DNA of 64,000 nt from Sorangium cellulosum (GTDB taxonomy: Bacteria; Myxococcota_A; Polyangia; Polyangiales; Polyangiaceae). Positions 37,822 through 45,970 of this stretch are shown here, one piece after another (the stretch's first letter is position 1; the number at the start of each line of letters is the position of its first letter). Location: positions 1 to 64,000 of the forward strand of contig NZ_JEMA01000168.1 in assembly GCF_001589285.1 (NCBI RefSeq). The letters run 5' to 3'. A program made the translations under genes and the position numbers. Below the pieces are notes generated by a model that worked only from the letters and a program-made list of their open reading frames with translations, searched no databases and was not told where the DNA came from.

Positions 37822-39204
37822 TCACTTCCTGGGCTCGCACGTCACCGCGACGGGGGCGACATCGACGAACCTGTCACCGTCGATCGTCCATTTCTGCATG
37901 AAATGGTGCACGCTCGCCCCGTACGCATCGAACTCGTATTCGGCGGCTGCCCCGACATACCGCAGGCGGATCCCCGCGCGGAGCCTCGTCATCGCCGCGT
38001 TCAGATCTCGCCAGGAGGCCGCCTCGTTGCCCTGCTGGTTGAGCTCGCGGATGATCTTCCGCAGCTCATGTCCGGACGAAGGGACCGTGCCGCTCGTGGC
38101 CTGGGCGTACGCGAGGCCCATCGCGATCAGGACGACACCGTCGTAGTAGAAGTGCGCCGCGGGCAGCGGCGCCTCGCCGCCCCACCGGCGCGAGAAGTGG
38201 TCGATGAACGCGGCGGCGTTCCCGGTCGTGCAGCCGAGCGACTCCTCGGCTTCGTCCATGACCTGGCACTCGCTCCGCAGGCTGAGCGAGGGCGAGACCC
38301 CGAGGTACCCGTCGAGGGAGCCTGTCGGGATGTTGGCGAGGAGCACCTCCGTGCGCAGCGCGGGGCCGAGGAGCCAGGTGCCCGGGCTCCCGGAGACCGC
38401 CCATTCGGTCACGATCGTCGAGGCGGTGGCCGGGTTGGCGGCCAGGAGCGTGCGGCCGGCGCGTGAACCGAAGGCCGTCGTGATCTTCTTCGTGTACGTG
38501 TGCTCGCCCGACATGAACGTCACGGAGGGCAGGGGTCTGCCCCCGAGCGCCGCAAACTGGGTGGTGAAGCTGCTGCTGACGCTCGTGTTGTAGTCGTCCC
38601 GCGCGGCGAGGGTGTTCGCTGTGTCGATCTCCTCGCGAACGGCGATCTTCGCCAGCGCGCAGCCGACCTCGAACGAGGAGGGGGCGAGCCGCATCCAGCC
38701 CCCCTTCGCCTCGCTGCGCGCGACCGAGGGCGCGGCGTACCCCGGCAGCATGTGAAACACGTCGAGCCCCTTCACGTCCGTCGCGATCCCACGGGCGATA
38801 TCGTTCTCCTCGGGTCCGATCAGGTAGGCGACACGATCCGTGTAGAGCAGCTCGATGAGCTGTTCGAGCCCGCGCTCCGCGCTCGAGTGGCTGTCGCGGC
38901 TCCGGAGGTGGAACGGCCTCCCGTCGAGCCCGCCCGCGGCGTTCAGGTCGTCGACAGCGAGCAGCATCGCCTGCTCGAGGTTGCGGCCGACGGCCGACTC
39001 GCTGCCAGAGAACGGCAGGAGGGCCCCGAGGACGACGGCGTCCTCGGGGTGATCGGGCGCTGTCTGCGCGCAGGACGTCGAGAGCAGGGACGCGAGCCCC
39101 GCGAGCAACACGGCCTCCCTACAGCCCGTGCGCCGCCCGAGATGCGCGGGACAACTGCCGTTTCGATGGCGGCGATGCGACGCCGCGGGCCTCCTGCAAG
39201 ACAT
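37822..39204 (-). CDS. Branched-chain amino-acid-type ABC substrate-binding lipoprotein, copy 2
   Basis: A 460-residue protein if ATG 39204 is used, paralogous along its full length to the gene at 36276-37583 (shared blocks VVLGALLPFSGSESAVGRN, TDVKGLDVFHMLPGYAAPS, GPALRTEVLLANIPTGSLD). Lipobox LSTSC (Cys45) is preceded by an unusually long Arg-rich n-region of about 30 residues, so the true start may be nearer; GTG 39111 is possible but its AGGGAGG is too close. Differences from copy 1 cluster in the ligand-cleft half and the C-terminus, so ligand specificity may differ. The genes are 238 nt apart and each has its own copy of the 30-bp element. Confidence 0.85.
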   Translation of the reverse strand: MSCRRPAASHRRHRNGSCPAHLGRRTGCREAVLLAGLASLLSTSCAQTAPDHPEDAVVLGALLPFSGSESAVGRNLEQAMLLAVDDLNAAGGLDGRPFHLRSRDSHSSAERGLEQLIELLYTDRVAYLIGPEENDIARGIATDVKGLDVFHMLPGYAAPSVARSEAKGGWMRLAPSSFEVGCALAKIAVREEIDTANTLAARDDYNTSVSSSFTTQFAALGGRPLPSVTFMSGEHTYTKKITTAFGSRAGRTLLAANPATASTIVTEWAVSGSPGTWLLGPALRTEVLLANIPTGSLDGYLGVSPSLSLRSECQVMDEAEESLGCTTGNAAAFIDHFSRRWGGEAPLPAAHFYYDGVVLIAMGLAYAQATSGTVPSSGHELRKIIRELNQQGNEAASWRDLNAAMTRLRAGIRLRYVGAAAEYEFDAYGASVHHFMQKWTIDGDRFVDVAPVAVTCEPRK

Positions 39205-39220
39205 CTTTGATCCCAGCGCG

Positions 39221-39250
39221 GATGACATCCCATCGAGGACCGATCGTCAA
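39221..39250 (-). promoter_or_regulatory. 30-bp element upstream of binding protein copy 2
   Basis: Differs by one base from 37676-37705. Here it ends only about 17 bp before ATG 39204, a shorter distance than for copy 1, which argues either for a later start codon or for a leader deletion. Confidence 0.5.
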
Positions 39251-39400
39251 GAGGGCATGGCAGCAAACAACGAGGATCGGAGCGGAGCACATCGATGAAA
39301 GTTCATGGCATCATGCAATACAGGCCACACGACCAGCATCCGTTTGGAGCCGCTGTTCCTGCAGAGCACGTCGCGCCCCCATGGGGCGGCGCCGCCGCGC

Positions 39401-39784
39401 TCAGCGCCCCGGCGCCCCGCAGATCCGGTGGACCAGATCGAGCAGCGGCTCGATCTGGAGCGGCTTCTTCAGCAGGCCCGCGACGCGGAGCCGCGACGCC
39501 TCCTGCTCGGCCCGCACGTCGGCGGACACGATCACCACCGGGATCGACGAGAGCGCCGGGTCGCGCTGGAGCTCGGCCCGGAGCTGCCAGCCATCCATGA
39601 CCGGCATCATCAGGTCGAGCAGGATCAGCGCGGGCGGCTTGTCGCGCCGCAGCAGCGCGAGCGCCTCGGCGCCGTCCGCCGCCTCCTCGACATCGTAGCC
39701 CTCGAACACGAGGAGCTGCGACAGGATGCTCCTGATGTCCAGATCGTCCTCGACGACCAGGATGCGACCCGTTTTCTCACCCAT
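39401..39784 (-). CDS. Single-domain response regulator
   Basis: A 127-residue receiver: acidic pair EDD (Asp13, Asp14), phosphoacceptor Asp57 in LLDLMMPVMDGWQL, Ser in VVIVSAD and the conserved Lys in LLKKPLQ. It has no output domain. It is 230 nt downstream of the PAS histidine kinase gene on the same strand and is the likely partner of that kinase. It closely resembles the receiver at 22830-23174, especially around the phosphorylation site, so cross-talk between the two is conceivable. Confidence 0.92.
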   Translation of the reverse strand: MGEKTGRILVVEDDLDIRSILSQLLVFEGYDVEEAADGAEALALLRRDKPPALILLDLMMPVMDGWQLRAELQRDPALSSIPVVIVSADVRAEQEASRLRVAGLLKKPLQIEPLLDLVHRICGAPGR

Positions 39785-40014
39785 GCTCGAACCTCACGAC
39801 CGACCGCGCCGCGCGGCGCGCTCCCTCCCGCTGATCCGCGGCCCCGCTGAACTGCCCCCGCTCTCGGCCCTGATCGATCGAGCGTCACGGGCCCGTGCGG
39901 CACCTTGGGCGCGCGCAGCCGCGCGCGCAAGCGGCCGGTCCGCCGGCCCGCCCGGACGCCGGCGGCGGAGGGGGCGGCCGGCCCGCGCCTGTCCGCCTGG
40001 GGCGGGCGCCACGC

Positions 40015-41970
40015 CTACTGCGCGGCCTCCTCGGGGTACTCGTCGAGCGGGTCGCCCGGCGCTCCCTCGCGCTCGTCCGCGGCGCCGGCGCCCTCGCGCC
40101 AGACGGGCAGGAGCACGCGGAAGCACGCGCCGCGGCCCACCTCGCTCTCGACCCCGATCTCGCCCCCGAAGCTCGCCACGATGCCGTGGCAGATCGCCAG
40201 GCCGAGCCCCGTCCCCTCGCCGATGGGCTTCGTCGTGAAGAACGGGTCGAAGATGCGGCGCCGGAGCTCCGGCGCGATCCCCGGCCCTGTGTCGCGCACC
40301 TCGATGCGCACGCGGCCGGGCGGCGCGGCGGCGGTGGTGATCCGGATCTCGTTCTCGCCCTCGTTCCCGTCCGGCAGCGCCTGGGCGGCGTTCACGAGCA
40401 GGTTCAGGATCACCTGGCCGAGCTGCGCCTCGTTCGCGTGGACGGGCGGCACCGGGCCGAGCTCCAGGACGAGCCGCGCCTTGCTGCGGATCTGCTGCTG
40501 CGCCATGCGCAGGACGAGCTGGATCACGCGGTCGACCTCCACCGGGCCGAGCGCGCCGTCGTCCGCGCGCGAGAACGTCTTCAGGCCGCTCACGATGTGC
40601 CGGACCCGCGCCCCGCCCTCCGCTGCCTCGTCGAGCGCCGCGATGAGCGCGTCGGCGCGCGCGGCGGCGCCCCTGGCGCGGAGCTCCTTGCGCGCGAAAT
40701 CGACGTTCGTGACCATGTACGCGAGGGGGTTGTTGATCTCGTGCGCCACCCCGGCGGCGAGCGTGCCGAGCGACGCCATGCGATCGGCGAGCAAGAGCCG
40801 CGTCTCCATCTGCCGGCGCTCGGTGACGTCGGAAACGGCCCCGAGCATCCGGTACGCCTTGCCGGCCCCGTCGCGCAGGACGATGCCCCGGTCCTGGACG
40901 TCGGCGTAGCTGCCGTCCGCGAGCAGGCACCGGTACCAGAGCTCGAACGTGCTCGCCTTGCCCTCGATCGCGCGCCGCAGCGCGTTCATCACGCGGTCGC
41001 GGTCCTCGGGGTGGACGCGCTCGAACCACCACGCCGCGTCCTCCTCGATGTCGGCGCCGCCCGTGCCGTAGAAGCTCCGCATGCGCTCGCTCCCGGTGAC
41101 GCGCCCCGACGAGAGATCCCAGTCCCAGAAGGCGTCGCTCGTCGCGCGCACAACGAGCCGCAGGCGCTCCTCGCTCGCGCGGAGCGCGCCCTCCGCGGCC
41201 CGGCGCGCCGTCAAGTCGAGGACGAAGCAGACGCCGCGATCCCGGGCCCCCTCGACAAGGGCGGGGGCGATGAGGACGGGCAGGCGCCGGCCGTCGCGGT
41301 GGAGGAACTCCTTCTCGAACGGCGGGCAGATGCCGTGCTTCCGGACCTCCGAGAGCGCGCGCTCGTCCGCGGCGCGGAGCTCGGGCGGCGTCAGCGCAAC
41401 CCAGTTCAGCCGGCCCGCCTCGACGTCCTCGCGCGCGCGGCCGACCATGCGGAGGAACGCGTCGTTCGCGTCGAGGATGCGCCCCGCGACGTCCCAGACG
41501 AAGAGGCCGATCACCTCCGCGGATCCGTCGCGGAACGAGCGCCCGGCGCGCTCGAGCAGCGCGCGCTCCGCGGGCGCCCTGTCGGCCGCGCGCGCGGCCG
41601 GCCGCCGCACCCACCACGACGCCGCGTCGAGCTGGATCGCGATCGACAGCTCGTCCGCCGCCGCCACGACCGTGGCGCCCGCCTCGAGCAGGGCCACTGT
41701 CGCGGCCGCGTCCCCGGCGATGGCGACAACGGCCACGCGATCGCCCCCCGGGGCCGCGCGCAGCCGCCGGCACAGCGCCAGCGCCTCGCCGAGCGGCCCG
41801 TCGGCCCCGACGACGGCCACGTCGAACGGCTGGGTCGCCAGGAGGTCCAGCCCGGCCTCGACGTCCCGCGCCGGGACCGCGGCGTGGCCGCGCGCCGCGG
41901 CGGCCGCCAGCGCAGCGTCCGCCGAGCCGCCGGGGAAGACCAAGATCCTGGGCCGATGTGATCCCGCCAC
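40015..41970 (-). CDS. Cytosolic PAS-PAS sensor histidine kinase with N-terminal pseudo-receiver
   Basis: A 651-residue protein without membrane helices. Residues 1-115 have the alternating strand/helix pattern of a receiver (PRILVFPGG, PFDVAVVGADGPLGEALAL), but the first acidic pair is absent (FPGG), so it is probably not phosphorylated normally. PAS domain 1 spans about 140-265, PAS domain 2 about 270-390 (YGTGGADIEEDAAWWFERVH), then HisKA with His410 in AAGVAHEINNPL and HATPase (DTGPGIA, GEGTGLGLAI). The start is GTG 41970. It is expected to phosphorylate the receiver encoded downstream at 39784. The input is probably intracellular, through a PAS ligand or redox state. Confidence 0.93.
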   Translation of the reverse strand: MAGSHRPRILVFPGGSADAALAAAAARGHAAVPARDVEAGLDLLATQPFDVAVVGADGPLGEALALCRRLRAAPGGDRVAVVAIAGDAAATVALLEAGATVVAAADELSIAIQLDAASWWVRRPAARAADRAPAERALLERAGRSFRDGSAEVIGLFVWDVAGRILDANDAFLRMVGRAREDVEAGRLNWVALTPPELRAADERALSEVRKHGICPPFEKEFLHRDGRRLPVLIAPALVEGARDRGVCFVLDLTARRAAEGALRASEERLRLVVRATSDAFWDWDLSSGRVTGSERMRSFYGTGGADIEEDAAWWFERVHPEDRDRVMNALRRAIEGKASTFELWYRCLLADGSYADVQDRGIVLRDGAGKAYRMLGAVSDVTERRQMETRLLLADRMASLGTLAAGVAHEINNPLAYMVTNVDFARKELRARGAAARADALIAALDEAAEGGARVRHIVSGLKTFSRADDGALGPVEVDRVIQLVLRMAQQQIRSKARLVLELGPVPPVHANEAQLGQVILNLLVNAAQALPDGNEGENEIRITTAAAPPGRVRIEVRDTGPGIAPELRRRIFDPFFTTKPIGEGTGLGLAICHGIVASFGGEIGVESEVGRGACFRVLLPVWREGAGAADEREGAPGDPLDEYPEEAAQ

Positions 41971-42119
41971 CCGCGCAACATCCCGCGCGCGGCGCGCAGA
42001 CGCAATACCGGCGCAGCCCTCTCCTCCCCTCCTCCGTCCCCTCGCCTACCCTCCCGGCTCACCCGACCCCGGTCCTCCGGTCACCGCCCTGGCCGTCGAA
42101 CCTGGGGCCGCCCCCCTCC

Positions 42120-42773
42120 TCAGAACCACTGGCAGGCGTTCGCGAACCCCGCGCGCTGGGACGATTTCTTGTAGCAGAGGAAGTAGAGCCTTCCGCCTCG
42201 AACACCGCACTCCGTGCGGTCTTTCCAGCAGGCGAGGAGGTCCGGGTCCACCGCCGGGTTGCTCGAGACAGTCGTCCCCTCCTCCAGGTCCGGCGCCTCG
42301 TCGGGGACCGGACAGACCACCGCGTCCGAGGGCGACGGGACGCCCACGGTGTTCGACGCGATCCCCGTGTTGAAGATCGCCTCGGCCACGCGGCGCGCGG
42401 CGGCGGCGCGGTCCGGCCCGCACAGCGAGAGGATGTCGAGGCAGGAGCGCTCCACCTGGACGAGGACGAAGTTGCGCCCCTCGGTCACTGTGAGCTCCAG
42501 CCCCCCCGCGGCGAGCTCGTGGCGGAGCAGGTCGGGCGTGTCGTCCGTGGCCGCGTGGAGCGCGTGCCGCGCCCCCAGGGCCTCGTTGTGCGGGTTGACC
42601 TCGCTCCTGAAGATCGAGTCGCACCAGTAGTACGAGTCGGCGCGCGCCTGGTCCGGCACGTCGTCGAACCGCGCGACGGGCGTGAACCCGTCCGGGGTCA
42701 CGCGCGCCACGGCCGAGAGCCACGCCGCGATCCGCGCGTCGATGTCCTGCCCGAGAGCGTCTTTCCCGTTCAT
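42120..42773 (-). CDS. Hypothetical protein downstream of the transglutaminase-like gene
   Basis: A 217-residue protein that I do not recognise. GGGAGGTGG directly precedes ATG 42773, and the gene starts 11 nt after the stop of the upstream transglutaminase-like gene, so they form one operon. There is no signal peptide or membrane segment. Cysteines are scattered along the chain (WCDSIF, RSCLDILSLCGP, LACWKDRTECG, FLCYKK, ACQWF), and the C-terminal part is aromatic. It could be a partner, chaperone or immunity factor of the upstream protein, but nothing in the sequence proves this. Confidence 0.7.
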   Translation of the reverse strand: MNGKDALGQDIDARIAAWLSAVARVTPDGFTPVARFDDVPDQARADSYYWCDSIFRSEVNPHNEALGARHALHAATDDTPDLLRHELAAGGLELTVTEGRNFVLVQVERSCLDILSLCGPDRAAAARRVAEAIFNTGIASNTVGVPSPSDAVVCPVPDEAPDLEEGTTVSSNPAVDPDLLACWKDRTECGVRGGRLYFLCYKKSSQRAGFANACQWF

Positions 42774-42784
42774 CACCCACCTCC

Positions 42785-43972
42785 CTAACGCCTGTAGATC
42801 GTCACGATCTTCTCGACGCGGTACCCGTCGTTCGGCGCCGAGCTGAACCAGATGAGCCCCCAGAACACGCCGAGGATCGGCTCCACGCTGTCGAACACCC
42901 CGGCGCCCCCCGCGTAGTACCGCGTCCGGCCGCCGTGCGAGAACTCGAGGGCCGCCTCGTACCGGTTGAGCCCCGGGCTGAGCGTCCCGTCGGGCAGGCG
43001 CGTGTGCGAGGCCGGATAGGTCCTCCCCTCCTCGACCGGACCGTCGACGAGCGCCGCGCGCCACACGCGGTCGCCCACGGTCCTCGTCACGTCGAGCCCC
43101 GCCCACGGGCGCTGCTCCAGGTCGGCCGAGAGCGTCCTGCGCCCACCGTCCACGTTCGGATCGCCCCACACAACGATCATGCGCGTCCGCCCCGGGATCC
43201 CGAGCTGCCGCAGCATGCCGCGGACGAGCCGGACGATGGCCTGGCACTCGCCGGTCTCTTGCACGTAATCGGTCATCGCCCAGGCCCCTCCCTCGCTGTT
43301 CAGGTACGTCGGGTGGTGGTATTGCCGGGGCACCCTGGGGCTCGGCTGGAGCGTGTAGATCGGGAATCTGGCGAGCAGCCCGTTCACGATCTCGTGGGGA
43401 TCCAGCGTGTTGAGCGGCTCGATCCACGAGACCGCCCTGTCCATCCGCTTCAGGGTCACCCCGTCTTCCTGCCAGATGTGCTGTTTGTCGGTCTGGGGCC
43501 TCCCCATCGTGACATAGACAAGGTTCGATGTCCGGGAGGGCGACACCGGGGCTCCCCCGCCCGCCGACCAGGACAGGTTCAGGGTGAACTTCTGGATCCG
43601 CCTCGCGAGCTTCCGCGACGAGACGAGATCGAGCGGCCCCCCGCCCGGCGCGAGGCTGCGGCTCTCGAACGTGAGCCCCGCCGGCCCGACGGCGCGGATC
43701 GAGGTCGGCCCCGCGCTGGACGCGCCGCCCCTCGACTCCAGGCCGACGCGGATGACGAGGCTCCTGCCCATCGAGATCGACACCGGCGCTGCGACCTTCG
43801 ACGTCCACTCGGGCCGCGGGCACGGGTCGCCCGCGTTCCTCCAGCCGCTCTCCCCTTTGCAGTCCTTCAGGAGACCGTGATCGGACCTGAACTCGATGGA
43901 ATGCAGCGCGATGGACTGCGCCGCATCGGGCGCAGCTTCGGGCTGCGGGCTCTCCGTGGTCGGATCCGCCAT
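42785..43972 (-). CDS. Transglutaminase-like (papain-fold) domain protein
   Basis: A 395-residue protein without signal peptide. Residues 1-180 are probably beta-rich (SISMGRSLVIRVGLESRG, KFTLNLSWSAGG). Residues 225-330 contain GECQAIVRLVRGMLRQLGIP, the core of the transglutaminase-like fold with nucleophile Cys243; the GIPGRTR turn after it is also typical. A clear His and Asp of the catalytic triad cannot be placed with certainty, although DPNVDGG lies about 30 residues later. The C-terminal part contains a Tyr/Gly-rich segment. The ribosome binding site GAGGAAGG supports ATG 43972. It may cross-link, deamidate or cleave a protein; a secreted-effector role is possible only by inference. Confidence 0.6.
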   Translation of the reverse strand: MADPTTESPQPEAAPDAAQSIALHSIEFRSDHGLLKDCKGESGWRNAGDPCPRPEWTSKVAAPVSISMGRSLVIRVGLESRGGASSAGPTSIRAVGPAGLTFESRSLAPGGGPLDLVSSRKLARRIQKFTLNLSWSAGGGAPVSPSRTSNLVYVTMGRPQTDKQHIWQEDGVTLKRMDRAVSWIEPLNTLDPHEIVNGLLARFPIYTLQPSPRVPRQYHHPTYLNSEGGAWAMTDYVQETGECQAIVRLVRGMLRQLGIPGRTRMIVVWGDPNVDGGRRTLSADLEQRPWAGLDVTRTVGDRVWRAALVDGPVEEGRTYPASHTRLPDGTLSPGLNRYEAALEFSHGGRTRYYAGGAGVFDSVEPILGVFWGLIWFSSAPNDGYRVEKIVTIYRR

Positions 43973-44200
43973 ATCGACCTTCCTCGCTCCCGGCGCTCAT
44001 GGACTCGGCCCCCGCCGAGCCCCCCCGCCGATTCACAGGGATCGTAACGTCGGAGCCGGCCGGGCCAAGTCGGGAGTCGTCGCAGGGGAGGAGGCGCCCC
44101 GCCGGAGGGCGCGTCCGCGGCGCGCGACCGGCCCTCGCGCGGACAGGCGCCGGTCACGTCCCGGGTTCCGGCCGCCGCGCGACCGCGCTAGCTTGCGCCC

Positions 44201-44518
44201 ATGCCCAACAGCCTGCTCATCGTGCATGTCCACGTGCATGTCAAACCCGAGCGCGTCGACGCGTTCCGCCAGGCGACGATCGAGAACGCGCGCGAGAGCG
44301 TCAAGGAGCCCGGGATCGCCCGGTTCGACGTCGGCCAGGACCTCGACGACCCCACGCGCTTCGTGCTCGTCGAGGTCTACAGGAACAAGGAGGCGCCGGC
44401 CGCGCACAAGGAAACGGAGCATTACAAGCGGTGGCGGGACACCGTCGCAGACATGATGGCCGAGCCGCGGACCAGCCGGAAATACGTCAATGTCTCCCCC
44501 GACGACGCGGGGTATTGA
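44201..44518 (+). CDS. Antibiotic biosynthesis monooxygenase (ABM) domain protein
   Basis: A 105-residue dimeric alpha-beta barrel protein: [20 protein letters not shown] at the N-terminus, the central [20 protein letters not shown] strands and [14 protein letters not shown] helix are classic ABM features, shared with quinol monooxygenases such as YgiN and the autoinducer-degrading LsrG. It probably oxygenates a quinol-like or aromatic compound, or isomerises a small metabolite, in the cytoplasm. Its stop is 1 nt before the start of the iron alcohol dehydrogenase gene, so they are coupled and may act on the same substrate. Confidence 0.9.
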   Translation: MPNSLLIVHVHVHVKPERVDAFRQATIENARESVKEPGIARFDVGQDLDDPTRFVLVEVYRNKEAPAAHKETEHYKRWRDTVADMMAEPRTSRKYVNVSPDDAGY

Positions 44519-44519
44519 C

Positions 44520-45707
44520 GTGGCGCCGCCTGTCAACGCGCTCCACGCGCTCGCCTTCGAGTTCGCCACCGCGACGCGCATCGTCTTCGGCGCCGGCAAG
44601 CTCTCCGAGGTGCCCGCGGCCGTGAAGGGCCTCGGCGGGACGCGCGCGCTCGTCGTCACCGGGCAGCGCCAGGGCCGCGCCGCGCCGCTCCTCGCCGCGC
44701 TCGCGGCGGCGGACGTCGGCGCGGTGACCTTCGCCGTCGCGGGCGAGCCCACGGTCGAGCTCGCGCGCGAGGGCACGGCCCGGGGCGCCGCCGAGCGGTG
44801 CGACGTCGTGGTGGCCCTCGGGGGCGGCAGCGCGATCGACGCCGGCAAGGCGATCGCCGCGCTCCTCGCGAACGGCGGCGACCCGCTCGACTACCTCGAG
44901 GTGGTCGGCCTAGGGAAAGCGCTTTCCCTGCCGTCGGTGCCGTTCGTCGCGATCCCCACGACAGCGGGCACCGGCTCGGAGGTGACGCGCAACGCGGTGC
45001 TCGCCTCGAAGGAGGCCCGCGTGAAGGCGAGCCTGCGCAGCCCGCACATGCTGCCGCGCCTCGCGGTGGTCGACCCCGACCTGCTCGCTGGCGCGCCGCC
45101 CGAGGTGCTCGCCTCGAGCGGGCTCGACGCGCTCTCGCAGCTCATCGAGCCGCTCCTCTCGATCCGGAGCAACCCGCTCACCGACGGCCTCGCGCGCGAG
45201 GGCATCCGCCGCTCGGCGCGCTCGCTCCGCCGCGCGGTCCTCGAGGGCCCCGACGCGCCCGCGCGCGACGACCTCGCGGCGGCCAGCCTGCTCGGCGGCC
45301 TCTGCCTGGCGAACGCCGGCCTCGGGGCGGTCCACGGCTTCGCCGCGCCTGTCGGGGGCATGTTCGACGCGCCCCACGGCGCCGTGTGCGCCGCGCTCCT
45401 CCCGGCCGTCCTCGAGGTCAACCTGCGGGCGCTGCGCGCGCGCGGCCCCGATCACCCCGCGCTGCCGCGCTTCGACGAGATCGCCGCGCTCGTGACCGGC
45501 CGCGCCGGGGCCGCCCCCGAGGAGGGCATCGCCTGGGTGCGCGAGCTCTGCCGCGACCTCGCGGTCCCCGGGCTCCGCCGCTACGGCGCGAGCGAGGCCG
45601 ACCTCCCGGCGCTCGTCGCGAAGGCCAGGGCGGCGAGCAGCATGAAGGCGAACCCGCTGCCGCTCACCGACGACGAGCTCACCGAGATCGCGGCGGCGTC
45701 CTTGTGA
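44520..45707 (+). CDS. Iron-containing alcohol dehydrogenase / maleylacetate-reductase-like
   Basis: A 395-residue group III alcohol dehydrogenase. Features: [14 protein letters not shown] near the N-terminus, the NAD(P)-binding GGGS at 101-104 with [24 protein letters not shown], and the metal-binding region with [11 protein letters not shown] and [12 protein letters not shown] (iron ligands Asp and three His). It interconverts an alcohol and aldehyde/ketone, or reduces maleylacetate in aromatic catabolism. I prefer GTG 44520, 1 nt after the ABM stop, to ATG 44490 inside that gene. With the ABM gene this suggests catabolism of an aromatic or hydroxylated compound. A perfect 18-bp palindrome (44912-44929) lies within the gene. 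Confidence 0.9.
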   Translation: MAPPVNALHALAFEFATATRIVFGAGKLSEVPAAVKGLGGTRALVVTGQRQGRAAPLLAALAAADVGAVTFAVAGEPTVELAREGTARGAAERCDVVVALGGGSAIDAGKAIAALLANGGDPLDYLEVVGLGKALSLPSVPFVAIPTTAGTGSEVTRNAVLASKEARVKASLRSPHMLPRLAVVDPDLLAGAPPEVLASSGLDALSQLIEPLLSIRSNPLTDGLAREGIRRSARSLRRAVLEGPDAPARDDLAAASLLGGLCLANAGLGAVHGFAAPVGGMFDAPHGAVCAALLPAVLEVNLRALRARGPDHPALPRFDEIAALVTGRAGAAPEEGIAWVRELCRDLAVPGLRRYGASEADLPALVAKARAASSMKANPLPLTDDELTEIAAASL

Positions 45708-45734
45708 TCGCGGCGCCGGTGGTATGATTCCGCG

Positions 45735-45938
45735 GTGGCGAGCCCCTACCGCACGAGACCGCCCCGCCCGCCCGCCCGGCCGACCGACGAGCGCAGGCTC
45801 GGCGTGGCGACCCTCGCGTTCGGCCTGCTCTGCGGCGTGATGGGGCTTTCGCTGGCCGAGGAGGGTCGGGCAGAGTGCGCGCTGCTCGCGGGCCTGGGCG
45901 GCTTCGCCCTGCTCCTCCAGCGCGAGGGCGCTCGCTAG
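45735..45938 (+). CDS. Small membrane protein, hypothetical
   Basis: A 67-residue protein with a Pro/Arg-rich N-terminus and two short hydrophobic stretches (LGVATLAFGLLCGVMGLSL and AECALLAGLGGFALLL) that could form a helical hairpin. GTG 45735 starts 27 nt after the dehydrogenase gene. There is no good ribosome binding site. It could be a real small membrane protein, since hydrophobicity is concentrated where expected. Confidence 0.5.
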   Translation: MASPYRTRPPRPPARPTDERRLGVATLAFGLLCGVMGLSLAEEGRAECALLAGLGGFALLLQREGAR

Positions 45939-45970
45939 CCTCCACAACACCCCCCGACGACCGGAGCTCG

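Noticed and set aside
28513-39204. ABC importer operon
   Set aside because: Four binding proteins but no permease or ATPase gene in the region; the only ABC gene in the window is an exporter at 24304.
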